A stretch of 42,464 nt of DNA from an uncultured Endozoicomonas sp. (GTDB lineage: Bacteria > Pseudomonadota > Gammaproteobacteria > Pseudomonadales > Endozoicomonadaceae). Shown one piece after another: positions 8,191 to 15,084 of this stretch. Below the pieces are notes generated by a model. The model was given only the letters and a program-made list of their open reading frames with translations, was not told where the DNA came from and made no database searches. The stretch's first letter is position 1, and every line of letters begins with the position of its first letter. A program made the position numbers and the translations under genes. Location: contig OODV01000173.1 of NCBI GenBank assembly GCA_900299555.1, positions 1 through 42,464 of the forward strand, read 5' to 3'.

Positions 8191-8766
8191 CTATGCTGGC
8201 TGAACAATCTGCCATGAACCATCCTCTTGAAGGCAGGCCTGTCCCCAGGCTTCCTCTGTTTTTCCACCAATCGTAAGCGACTGCTGAAACTCTCGACAGA
8301 CCAGTCCGGAGGTTGAGCTTTTGCCTTCTTTGGTGGCAACAACATAACCATTGGCGTCACCATCACTCCAGATGATCTTTTCACCTACCGGAGCAGTCGT
8401 TGCTTTAACCTGCGCCGCTTCGTGTTCCCGCTGGGCCGCTTCATTGATGTTATCAAGAATTTTCAGTGTAATGGCCGTGAATGCCAACCATTTTACCGCA
8501 TCATTATCGTTGTGATAGTGACCATAACCCGTATAGGGGTGACCGTGTGGACGAATCACCACAATGTTATTAATAACCCTTCTGTGAGGGACAACAATGG
8601 GTTGTACTCTGACCCGTCGATGATCATCCCAGCGGTCATCCTGGCGATAGTCCCTCCGGTCATCACGACGATCCACACGATCATCCACTCTTAAGTCGGC
8701 CATCAGAGGCTGAGAAACCAGGCCAAGAGACAATAATAACAACAGTGGTGAGAGCAGCTTTTTCAT
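8191..8766 (-). CDS. Exported protein with Arg/Asp-rich segment, surface-antigen-like C-terminus
   Basis: The 191-residue protein starts with a Sec signal peptide (MKKLLSPLLLLLSLGLVSQPLMA). A strongly charged Asp/Arg-rich stretch of about 25 residues follows (RVDDRVDRRDDRRDYRQDD...), then a His/Tyr/Gly-rich part. The C-terminal domain contains CREFQQSLTIGGKTEEAWGQAC and GSWQIVQ. That C-terminal pattern is the one seen in RT0821/Lpp0805-type surface antigen proteins of the 17-kDa antigen group. It is probably periplasmic or outer-membrane associated; no lipobox cysteine is present at the cleavage site. The function is unknown. It is convergent with isfD, and 23 bases separate its ATG from the stop of the next small secreted protein gene. 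Confidence 0.8.
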   Translation of the reverse strand: MKKLLSPLLLLLSLGLVSQPLMADLRVDDRVDRRDDRRDYRQDDRWDDHRRVRVQPIVVPHRRVINNIVVIRPHGHPYTGYGHYHNDNDAVKWLAFTAITLKILDNINEAAQREHEAAQVKATTAPVGEKIIWSDGDANGYVVATKEGKSSTSGLVCREFQQSLTIGGKTEEAWGQACLQEDGSWQIVQPA

Positions 8767-8789
8767 ATCAGTGATTCCTTTTCCTATTC

Positions 8790-9155
8790 TCAGGCTTCTT
8801 TACCCCAGAGCAGCACTGTTGCCTGGGCGCGCCCTTTGCCCTGGGTCTGATACCAGAAGGAGACTTTTTCGATGGCACAGGCTTTACCTGGCAGGTCGAT
8901 TTGGCGGGTACTGCTGTTCTTGCGAACCAGGCCTTTCATGGCAATTTCACGGGTCTGACCATTTCGGTAATGGATGATGGCCCGCTTGAAATCCACATCT
9001 GCGCCACGAACCTTGAACTGAATCTTCCGAAATAACCCTTTACGGGCTCCCACGAAAATAGTGTCAGCTTCTGTACGGCGACTGACTTGTTTCTCGCCCA
9101 GTAGCTCCCAACCAGAAGCCTGTACTGGTTGAATAAAGAGGGTAGTAATGAACAT
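8790..9155 (-). CDS. DUF2541 (YaaI-like) secreted protein, start disrupted
   Basis: This is a small secreted protein of unknown function resembling the DUF2541/YaaI family (conserved pattern around VDFKRAIIHYRNGQ, ending in a Cys and ATVLLWG). The open frame gives 121 residues from MFITTLFIQPVQASG, which is only the end of a signal peptide and has no positively charged n-region. The preceding codons in the same frame read GHLTVFSLIA, a good hydrophobic core, but they follow a TGA. An ATG at 9192 with GGAG upstream is one base out of frame. Removing one A from AAA at 9187-9189 would give an unbroken signal peptide MNGHLTVFSLIAMFITTLFI. I read this as a probable one-base insertion or a sequencing error. 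Confidence 0.65.
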   Translation of the reverse strand: MFITTLFIQPVQASGWELLGEKQVSRRTEADTIFVGARKGLFRKIQFKVRGADVDFKRAIIHYRNGQTREIAMKGLVRKNSSTRQIDLPGKACAIEKVSFWYQTQGKGRAQATVLLWGKEA

Positions 9156-9283
9156 GGCAATCAGGCTGAAAACGGTAAGGTGACCATTTCATGGCAATTG
9201 AAACTCCAGAGCTTTATTATTTATTTTGCATATGTGTATGCAATTTAAGGATGTTTAATAAAAATAGGTATAGTGGCTTTTAC

Positions 9284-9751
9284 TTATAAGAAATTATTGA
9301 AGGACAAAACTGAGGTACCCAGAGCTATTTTCAATGTTTTATGGGCATCTTCATCAGAAGTCACAGTTTGCAACTGATCCAGCAGACGCATCATCGCTCC
9401 CTGAGTGGAGGGGTGTGGTGCACGGGACATCAGGTTATCAATGAACATCCTGACGACATTCCTGAAATGAAGATCATTTCTTAGTGCTGATTCCCAGGAT
9501 GAAATAAATAACTGGCTGCTGGAGAAGTCGAGATTTCTGGCAACAATTGGCTTCACTTTGCCCTGGAGGGCGGTCACAAAGTGCATTCTGCTGGGGTAGT
9601 AACGCTGTAGCGTTGATTTGCTGATGGTCAGTTCTCTGGCCAGGCGATCATAAGTGATGGCCTCCCAGCTTTCTGTCATAAATATATTCAGAATAACTGC
9701 GTCGTACATTTGTTTACGGCGGGCACGCTCTTCACTACTGATTTTAGCCAT
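9284..9751 (-). CDS. TetR-family transcriptional regulator
   Basis: The 155-residue protein has an N-terminal TetR-type helix-turn-helix: AVILNIFMTESWEAITYDRLARELTISKSTLQRYYPSRMHFVTAL, spanning about residues 18-63. The tyrosine pair and the following hydrophobic helix are typical. It is shorter than the usual 190-210 residues, so the ligand-binding domain is reduced. A perfect palindrome (9809-9822) lies about 60 bases upstream and could be its own operator. The target is unknown. The nearest gene on the same strand upstream is the Tat-exported deaminase about 316 bases away, and the genes downstream are the small secreted proteins. Confidence 0.8.
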   Translation of the reverse strand: MAKISSEERARRKQMYDAVILNIFMTESWEAITYDRLARELTISKSTLQRYYPSRMHFVTALQGKVKPIVARNLDFSSSQLFISSWESALRNDLHFRNVVRMFIDNLMSRAPHPSTQGAMMRLLDQLQTVTSDEDAHKTLKIALGTSVLSFNNFL

Positions 9752-9808
9752 AGTCTGTTTCTGAGGGCTCTCTTCCTGACGATGCGTATAGCTGTTGTAT
9801 ACACATTA

Positions 9809-9822
9809 AGTTTACTTAAACT
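9809..9822. promoter_or_regulatory. Candidate TetR operator palindrome
   Basis: AGTTTA-CT-TAAACT is a perfect 14-base palindrome with a two-base centre, 58 bases upstream of the TetR-family start at 9751. TetR proteins commonly bind such palindromes in their own promoters. This is inferred from symmetry and position. Confidence 0.4.
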
Positions 9823-9939
9823 GGCGCTCCATACTATTTAGCATGCAGCACTTGTCAACAGGATAATTGGTGGCTTGCAATATTTATCCATTATATGTGT
9901 TGTTTTGAATATTAATATGCATTATTGCAAGAAACTTGT

Positions 9940-9959
9940 ATCTCCAATCTGGAGATTGG
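9940..9959. repeat. Two overlapping dyads in the TetR upstream region
   Basis: ATCTCCA-ATC-TGGAGAT (9940-9956) and CCAATCT-GG-AGATTGG (9944-9959) share bases, so the site can fold in two exclusive ways or present two symmetric operators. It lies in the 316-base gap between the TetR gene and the deaminase gene. Nothing else is recognisable in that gap besides the palindrome at 9809-9822. Confidence 0.4.
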
Positions 9960-10067
9960 TTTGATGATATAATTGAGCCAATGAAATTTGCTAATAACGA
10001 TCTTTGGGGGATAAGAATCCTGTCTGTGTGCTTCATGCCGGTGATTCAGGATTGGGATGATTAATAT

Positions 10068-10703
10068 TCACTCCCAGCTCACTATTTTGATGGTTTCAAA
10101 TAAGTCGTTACACTCGGCTTCCAGTATTCCACCAATGACCTTCGTTTTTCTGAACGGTGTTCTTCTGGCCACTTCCTCCGCACGTATATCAATTTGCTTC
10201 CATCCCAGCTGTTTCAAATAGGGGATTGATGTTCCGTAATAAACGCTTTGAATACCACACCATTCAATAGCACTCTGGCACATAGGGCAGGGCTCTGCAG
10301 TGGTGTAAAGCGAAAGGTTCGACCAGTCTCTGGAATGATAAAGATGTGCACATTGATTGATCGCATCAATCTCACCGTGAAAGATCGGATTTTCAGTAAC
10401 CCGGTTAAAGCCGGTCGCGATAACTTCCCCGGAACCTTGATCCACAATGACAGAGCCAAATGGATATTCAGGCACTTGCCCGGCAACAGAAATGGCCATT
10501 TTCATATAATCCTCGTGGCAGTGTCCTTTCAGGTATTTGTATTTATTTGATTTCATATTTTCTGCTGCAGCTTCAGATGGCCTGGCAAGCATCATGGAAA
10601 GTCCAACGAAAGAGAGTAGCGAATCCAGAAAAAATCGACGACGAGTAACATGGAGCGTCGTTTTTTCTTTATTACCAGCTGAAAATGAATCTGAATACTT
10701 CAC
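10068..10703 (-). CDS. Tat-exported CMP/dCMP-type (guanine-like) deaminase
   Basis: This is a zinc-dependent cytidine/guanine deaminase-family protein, 211 residues. The zinc and catalytic residues are all present: His109 and Glu111 in FHGEIDAI, and Cys139 and Cys142 in TTAEPCPMCQSAIEWCG. This layout is closest to guanine or nucleoside deaminases. Unusually, it begins with a twin-arginine signal peptide: TRRRFFLD at residues 20-27, a hydrophobic core, and a cleavage-like site SEAAA-EN near residue 47. The predicted enzyme therefore acts folded in the periplasm on an extracytoplasmic base or nucleoside. It stands alone between the TetR gene and the beta-lactamase gene, both on the same strand. 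The substrate cannot be told from sequence. Confidence 0.85.
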   Translation of the reverse strand: MKYSDSFSAGNKEKTTLHVTRRRFFLDSLLSFVGLSMMLARPSEAAAENMKSNKYKYLKGHCHEDYMKMAISVAGQVPEYPFGSVIVDQGSGEVIATGFNRVTENPIFHGEIDAINQCAHLYHSRDWSNLSLYTTAEPCPMCQSAIEWCGIQSVYYGTSIPYLKQLGWKQIDIRAEEVARRTPFRKTKVIGGILEAECNDLFETIKIVSWE

Positions 10704-10787
10704 GCTCTACACTGCACATTCAAAAAATAGTCAGTATAGTGTAGAGGCATATAGAAAAAGGGGGATGAAAAAAATGCAGTGATTGAA

Positions 10788-11666
10788 TCACTGGACCCCA
10801 AAATGGTTAAAAACTGCCTGACCTGTTTTTACAATTACCTGATTTCTTTCTTCAAAACTGGCGTTTGTACTCGTCATATAAATACTGATGATGAGTGGCA
10901 GCCTTTTTTCACTCCAGATAATGGCGGTAATTCCCCGCGAACCATGGCCGCCTGCCCCTGAGCGGTCGGCAATTGACCAGCCTTCTGGAAGCACAGAGCG
11001 GAGCAGGTTGTCTGCTACCTGGTTGCCCATCATCCATGTTTGCAGCTGGGTCCGGGAAACGTCAGAGAGGGTATTCCCGAAAATCAGCTGGTTAAGGGTG
11101 TTTGTTATTGCCAGTGGGGTGGTGGTGTCACGGTTGTCACCCGGGTGAGCTTCATTCAATTCAGGCTCAATCCGGTCAAGACGGGTAGTATTATCCCCTG
11201 TAGAACGGAGGAAGTCGGTCAGTTGCTTCGGGCCACCGATGCCAGCCAGTACAAGATTGGCAGCAGTATTGTCGCTGGTGGACATTGTCGCTTCACAGGC
11301 CTGGTTCAGGGTGATTGTCTGGCCTGCCTGAGGTTCAGTGACCGGTGAGTAAGTGACCAGTGACTCTCTTTCAATTAGGGATTCAGTGGTCAGTTTCTGT
11401 TTTTTCTGATCAACATCCGCGAGCAATTTGGCACAGGCCAGCGTTTTGAACGTACTCATTAATGGAAAACGGGAGTTGCCCTGATAATGCCATAGAGACT
11501 GGTCTGAAGTGTCCAGTACGGCAACACCGATTTGGCCCCCAAAGCGATTTTCCAGGTTGCTGATAAGTTCTGAAACCGGATGAGCAAGCGAATATTGAGA
11601 TAAAAAGAAAAGGGGACATGCTATTAGAGAGAGAAAAAACGATCGTATTGTCATTGATAAGGGCAT
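10788..11666 (-). CDS. Class A beta-lactamase, CARB/PSE-like
   Basis: This is a serine beta-lactamase exported to the periplasm, 292 residues with a signal peptide ending near SLAHP. All class A motifs are present: Ser71-x-x-Lys74 in MSTFK, SDN at 131-133, the omega-loop Glu167 with EPELNEA, and RSG at 235-237 in place of the usual KTG. RSG followed by AGGHGSRGITAIIW is the hallmark of the CARB/PSE carbenicillinases, so penicillins including carbenicillin are the expected substrates. An in-frame ATG four codons downstream (11654) is an alternative start; neither start has a strong ribosome binding site. No ampR-like regulator, integron or mobile element is adjacent, so it looks like a resident chromosomal gene. 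Confidence 0.92.
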   Translation of the reverse strand: MPLSMTIRSFFLSLIACPLFFLSQYSLAHPVSELISNLENRFGGQIGVAVLDTSDQSLWHYQGNSRFPLMSTFKTLACAKLLADVDQKKQKLTTESLIERESLVTYSPVTEPQAGQTITLNQACEATMSTSDNTAANLVLAGIGGPKQLTDFLRSTGDNTTRLDRIEPELNEAHPGDNRDTTTPLAITNTLNQLIFGNTLSDVSRTQLQTWMMGNQVADNLLRSVLPEGWSIADRSGAGGHGSRGITAIIWSEKRLPLIISIYMTSTNASFEERNQVIVKTGQAVFNHFGVQ

Positions 11667-11753
11667 TGGTATTTAGTGAGCGCGATCAAGGAGGCTGGAT
11701 GCTATCATCGAAAAATGACTTCAGGCCAGTTTTTTAGAGGGGGGAGTGACTGT

Positions 11754-12464
11754 ATGTATTCAAATAAAGTGGTCATTGTCACCGGTGCCAGCCGGGGCAT
11801 TGGTAATGCCGTTGCCAGGGCTTATCTGGAGCAGGGGGCTGCAGTGGTTGGCTTTGATCTTTATAAACCATCAATACCGGGTATGGATTTCTGTTGTGTT
11901 GATCTTGGAAAACCGGAAATGATTGAGGCTGCCTTTGACGACATTGTTCGCCAATATGGCACAGCACATATTCTGGTGAATAATGGTGCCATCAGCCAGT
12001 TTAATAAACCGGTTGTTGAGCTCAGTGCCTTGGAGTTTTCCAGCGTTATTGATGTCAATCTGAATGGCAGCTTTAACTGTGCGAGAGAGTTTATTAAACG
12101 ACATAGAGATGAATATTATGGTCGTATTATTAATATTGCCTCAACCCGCTGGCACCAGAATGAGCCTGGCTGGGAAGCTTATGGTGCCTCTAAAGGTGGG
12201 CTGGTCTCACTGACCAATACGCTGGCCATTTCATTGGCAGAGACACCGATTACGGTCAATGCGATCAGCCCTGGCTGGATTCAAACTGAAAATTATGATG
12301 ACCTGACTGAGCAGGATCACCGGCAGCATCCATCAGGGCGTGTGGGTAAGCCTCGGGATATTGTGAATACCTGCCTGTTTCTGACCCATGAAGATAATGA
12401 CTTTATCAATGGTGCCAATATTGTGGTTGATGGCGGAATGACGAAAAAAATGATTTATCTGTGA
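11754..12464 (+). CDS. SDR-family oxidoreductase
   Basis: This is a classical short-chain dehydrogenase/reductase of 236 residues with the cofactor motif TGASRGIG near residue 10, FD at the end of beta-2 (VVGFDLYKP, favouring NAD(H)), the structural motif VNNGAIS and the catalytic tyrosine and lysine in YGASKGG. The C-terminus INGANIVVDGGMTKKM is typical of the family. The open frame extends to 11676, but the ATG at 11754 has a GGGGGGAG ribosome binding site 8 bases upstream and begins the conserved fold directly (MYSNKVVIVTG). It is divergent from the beta-lactamase gene. The substrate is unknown and there is no pathway context. Confidence 0.85.
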   Translation: MYSNKVVIVTGASRGIGNAVARAYLEQGAAVVGFDLYKPSIPGMDFCCVDLGKPEMIEAAFDDIVRQYGTAHILVNNGAISQFNKPVVELSALEFSSVIDVNLNGSFNCAREFIKRHRDEYYGRIINIASTRWHQNEPGWEAYGASKGGLVSLTNTLAISLAETPITVNAISPGWIQTENYDDLTEQDHRQHPSGRVGKPRDIVNTCLFLTHEDNDFINGANIVVDGGMTKKMIYL

Positions 12465-12562
12465 ATTATTCAAAATTAACTACACGGCTTCATTAATTTA
12501 CTCTCTGCAGGTTAATCTTTAACACTATACTGGGTCTCTTTCCATTATTACATAAAGGCATA

Positions 12563-13465
12563 GTGAATATTTCCGGTGCTGTATGTTCTGTTATGCTGGC
12601 TTTTCTGCTGTCTTTGACTCTTGTTGTTATGGCAGAACCCATAGTAAGAAAGCAATGCGTTGAGAAAACCCGGTACAGGCTTGACGGTGAAGTTGATAGT
12701 TACACCTTTTCATTTCCTGTTCACAATGTTCAAAAAGCGTTGCAGGAAATTCCCGGTCAGCATAAATACCATCAAATAAAGCTATGGTCCTGTGGCCCGA
12801 ATGCTATTGCACGGGCCATGATACTTGTCTCAGGGGAGAGTATTTTTTTATCCGACTCTGAGTATGTCCATTTTGCCCAAAGTGTGCCCAAGACTTTGGG
12901 AGAATATATCGATCACCGGTTTGATGAGCGGTTGAATATCGACAATCATCTTCTTAAAACACTCAACTATCCCATGCGCCTGTTTTATATCAACAGTTTT
13001 TTGCAGTTAATTACCACAAGGCTGTCATTGGATGTTGGGGCTTTGCCTGTCTGGCTGGCCGACTACATGAATGAGTATGTTGCTCTATCGAACAGGTCTG
13101 GCTTTTATTTTGAGTTCTATTCCGCAACCACCTTTCAGCGAATGAGTGATGAGATTAAGTCACACCTGTCCATGGGGCATGCTGTAATTCCACTGGTAAT
13201 AATGGGGCCATTAAACTGGCATTATCTCAATATCATTGGGTGGGATGAGATCACCGGTACTGTCATGATTATGGATACAGACTCCAGAATATATCGCTGG
13301 TCTGTTAATATCCTGGACTGTCTGATGAACACCGGTGTTAAGCATCAGGGGGCAGGATTGGATGACATGTTCTCTCTTGGTGTTTCTATCCTGGGAAACC
13401 AGATTTCTGAGATCAACTATTTCAATACTATTTTTGTCTCACTTCAGCCCACATCAGATAAATAG
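12563..13465 (+). CDS. Secreted C39-like cysteine peptidase candidate
   Basis: The 300-residue protein starts from GTG, with AAAGG upstream, and has a signal peptide (cut near VVMA-EP). I see no named family with certainty. The arrangement resembles C39-like papain-fold peptidases: Cys77 in LWSCGPNAIARAM, His220 in GPLNWHYLNIIGWDEI, and an Asp at 238 or 240 in VMIMDTDSRIYRW, spaced as in a Cys-His-Asp triad. The segment MGHAVIPLV before the His is also typical. No transport domain is attached, so this is not a bacteriocin ABC exporter. It may be a secreted or periplasmic protease. It follows the SDR gene by about 100 bases and is followed by a MITE-like repeat. Confidence 0.6.
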   Translation: MNISGAVCSVMLAFLLSLTLVVMAEPIVRKQCVEKTRYRLDGEVDSYTFSFPVHNVQKALQEIPGQHKYHQIKLWSCGPNAIARAMILVSGESIFLSDSEYVHFAQSVPKTLGEYIDHRFDERLNIDNHLLKTLNYPMRLFYINSFLQLITTRLSLDVGALPVWLADYMNEYVALSNRSGFYFEFYSATTFQRMSDEIKSHLSMGHAVIPLVIMGPLNWHYLNIIGWDEITGTVMIMDTDSRIYRWSVNILDCLMNTGVKHQGAGLDDMFSLGVSILGNQISEINYFNTIFVSLQPTSDK

Positions 13466-13499
13466 CTATCAACCGATGATCAGAAACTCGGCATATATT

Positions 13500-13660
13500 A
13501 TACCAATCGAACCTTCTAACTTCCTATTGCGCTGAAGATTTGATCCTTAATCCTGCGTTGCCGATCGTCGCCATAGCTAAGGCTATGACTCCTCACACCG
13601 CCTTGTCTTAAGGCTCAAATCTTCTTGCTCATAACGGGAGTTAAAAAGCACGATTGGTAT
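13500..13660. repeat. MITE-like palindromic element (about 160 bp)
   Basis: The ends are a 10-bp terminal inverted repeat: ATACCAATCG at 13500-13509 and CGATTGGTAT at 13651-13660. Inside, a 17-base inverted repeat (13534-13550 with 13608-13624, one mismatch) and a small central hairpin (CATAGC-TAA-GGCTATG) make the whole element foldable. There is no coding capacity. This is the structure of a non-autonomous miniature transposable element or a REP-like repeat. It lies in the 345-base gap between the protease gene and the amidase operon and may terminate transcription. I see no second copy in this window. Confidence 0.7.
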
Positions 13661-13810
13661 TAGTTATTGATGAATAAACTTTGCACAAATATTTGCATGG
13701 ATTTTCTTTTTCTGTCATTGGTTGTCGCTTATTGATGTAGACGTTTGATTGAAATCAAAACTTCTCTCGAAACACATGCCTAGTATCCGTATTTTGAGGG
13801 GTAAGTTAAG

Positions 13811-15025
13811 ATGTCTACTACAAAAGCGGCCCTCCAGCATCTGTTCGATGAGCTTGCTGCCATTTGTCATACCAGCCATGGCATGAATCGCATCGCCTTC
13901 ACACCACCTGAAAACCAGGCCTTCGAATTTATCAGCCAGATTCTTGATCAGCATGGCATCGCCTATCACAGTGATGGCTTTGGCAACCTGATTGCCCGTA
14001 TTCACGGAGAAAAAAACAGGCCGGCGGTTGCCACTGGCTCCCACCTTGACAGTGTACCTGACGGTGGTTGTTATGATGGTGCAGTGGGGGTTATTGCCGG
14101 GTTGTATGCGCTGATTGAACTGCAAAAGGAAGCACTGAACCATCCTCTTGAATTAATTATTTTCAGAGCAGAAGAGTCCAGTCGTTTTGGCCACAGCTGC
14201 ATGGCCAGCAAGCTGATGACCGGGCAAGCTGATCTGGATAAATGGCGGGAGACGCGTGGGAGTGATGGCAAAAATATCTTTGATGCACTGAGAGACAATG
14301 GGCTTGACCCCGATCAGCTGGACCAGGTGCGAATTAACCCGGCAAATTATAAATCCTTCATAGAGTGTCATATTGAACAGGGCAGGGTGTTACTGGATAA
14401 CCACCTGAGTCTGGGTGTGGTTTCTGCCATTGCGGCGCCAACTCGGTTTCTGATTGAAATCAACGGTATTGCAGATCACTCCGGCGCTACGCCAATGGGG
14501 CTGCGCCATGATGCGCTGGTGGCTGCTTCTCAGGTGGTGACCCGGGTGAATACCATTGCCCAGCGTGAGGCGCTCCACGGCACTGTAGGTACGGTTGGCC
14601 GTATGGAGGTATCTCCCAATGCCATGAATGTGATTCCCGGAAAAGTGGTGATGAGTATCGATATCCGTGGGATTGATGCGGGCAGCATTCAACGAACTAC
14701 TCATGACTTATTGACTTTTGTGTCTGAACTGGAAGGCGTTACCGTCTTTATTACCCGTCTCTCAGAAGAAAAACCGGTCCATCTGAATAATGACATCGCA
14801 GAGCTGCTGAATCAGTCCTGTCTGGAGGAGTCTATTCCAGCCATGCCCATGCAGAGTGGGGCAGGGCATGATGCCATGTATATGGCCAGAGAAATTCCTA
14901 CTGCCATGCTGTTTGTGCCATCGGTGAACGGGATCAGTCATAACCCGGAAGAATTTACCCCGTTTGATGATATCTGGAATGCCGCCAGGGTGTTGAAACG
15001 CACCATGCGAAAGCTGGCAGCCTGA
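13811..15025 (+). CDS. M20 amidohydrolase, N-carbamoylase/allantoate type
   Basis: This is a zinc-dependent hydrolase of the hydantoinase/carbamoylase family (allantoate amidohydrolase, beta-ureidopropionase and L-carbamoylase group), 404 residues, cytoplasmic. Metal-binding motifs are visible: GSHLDSVPDGGCYDGAVGV near residues 77-95, RAEESSRFGHSCMASK near 119-134, the dimer-domain HIEQGRVL near 190 and a late GAGHDAMYMA near 352. The enzyme would release ammonia and CO2 from a ureido compound or cleave an amide. Specificity cannot be told from these motifs. It heads an operon with an AbgA-like hydrolase and a DcuC-like transporter, suggesting use of an imported N-acyl or N-carbamoyl compound. 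Confidence 0.87.
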   Translation: MSTTKAALQHLFDELAAICHTSHGMNRIAFTPPENQAFEFISQILDQHGIAYHSDGFGNLIARIHGEKNRPAVATGSHLDSVPDGGCYDGAVGVIAGLYALIELQKEALNHPLELIIFRAEESSRFGHSCMASKLMTGQADLDKWRETRGSDGKNIFDALRDNGLDPDQLDQVRINPANYKSFIECHIEQGRVLLDNHLSLGVVSAIAAPTRFLIEINGIADHSGATPMGLRHDALVAASQVVTRVNTIAQREALHGTVGTVGRMEVSPNAMNVIPGKVVMSIDIRGIDAGSIQRTTHDLLTFVSELEGVTVFITRLSEEKPVHLNNDIAELLNQSCLEESIPAMPMQSGAGHDAMYMAREIPTAMLFVPSVNGISHNPEEFTPFDDIWNAARVLKRTMRKLAA

Positions 15026-15084
15026 ATTTGTAACATTAGGCCCTAAGAACCTTATAGAAATCCAGTTGATTGGAGATTGTTGTG

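Noticed and set aside
14390-14704. Antisense frame of about 104 codons inside the amidase gene
   Set aside because: It lies wholly opposite a well-conserved M20 gene, has no ribosome binding site or family features, and reflects codon bias of the real gene.
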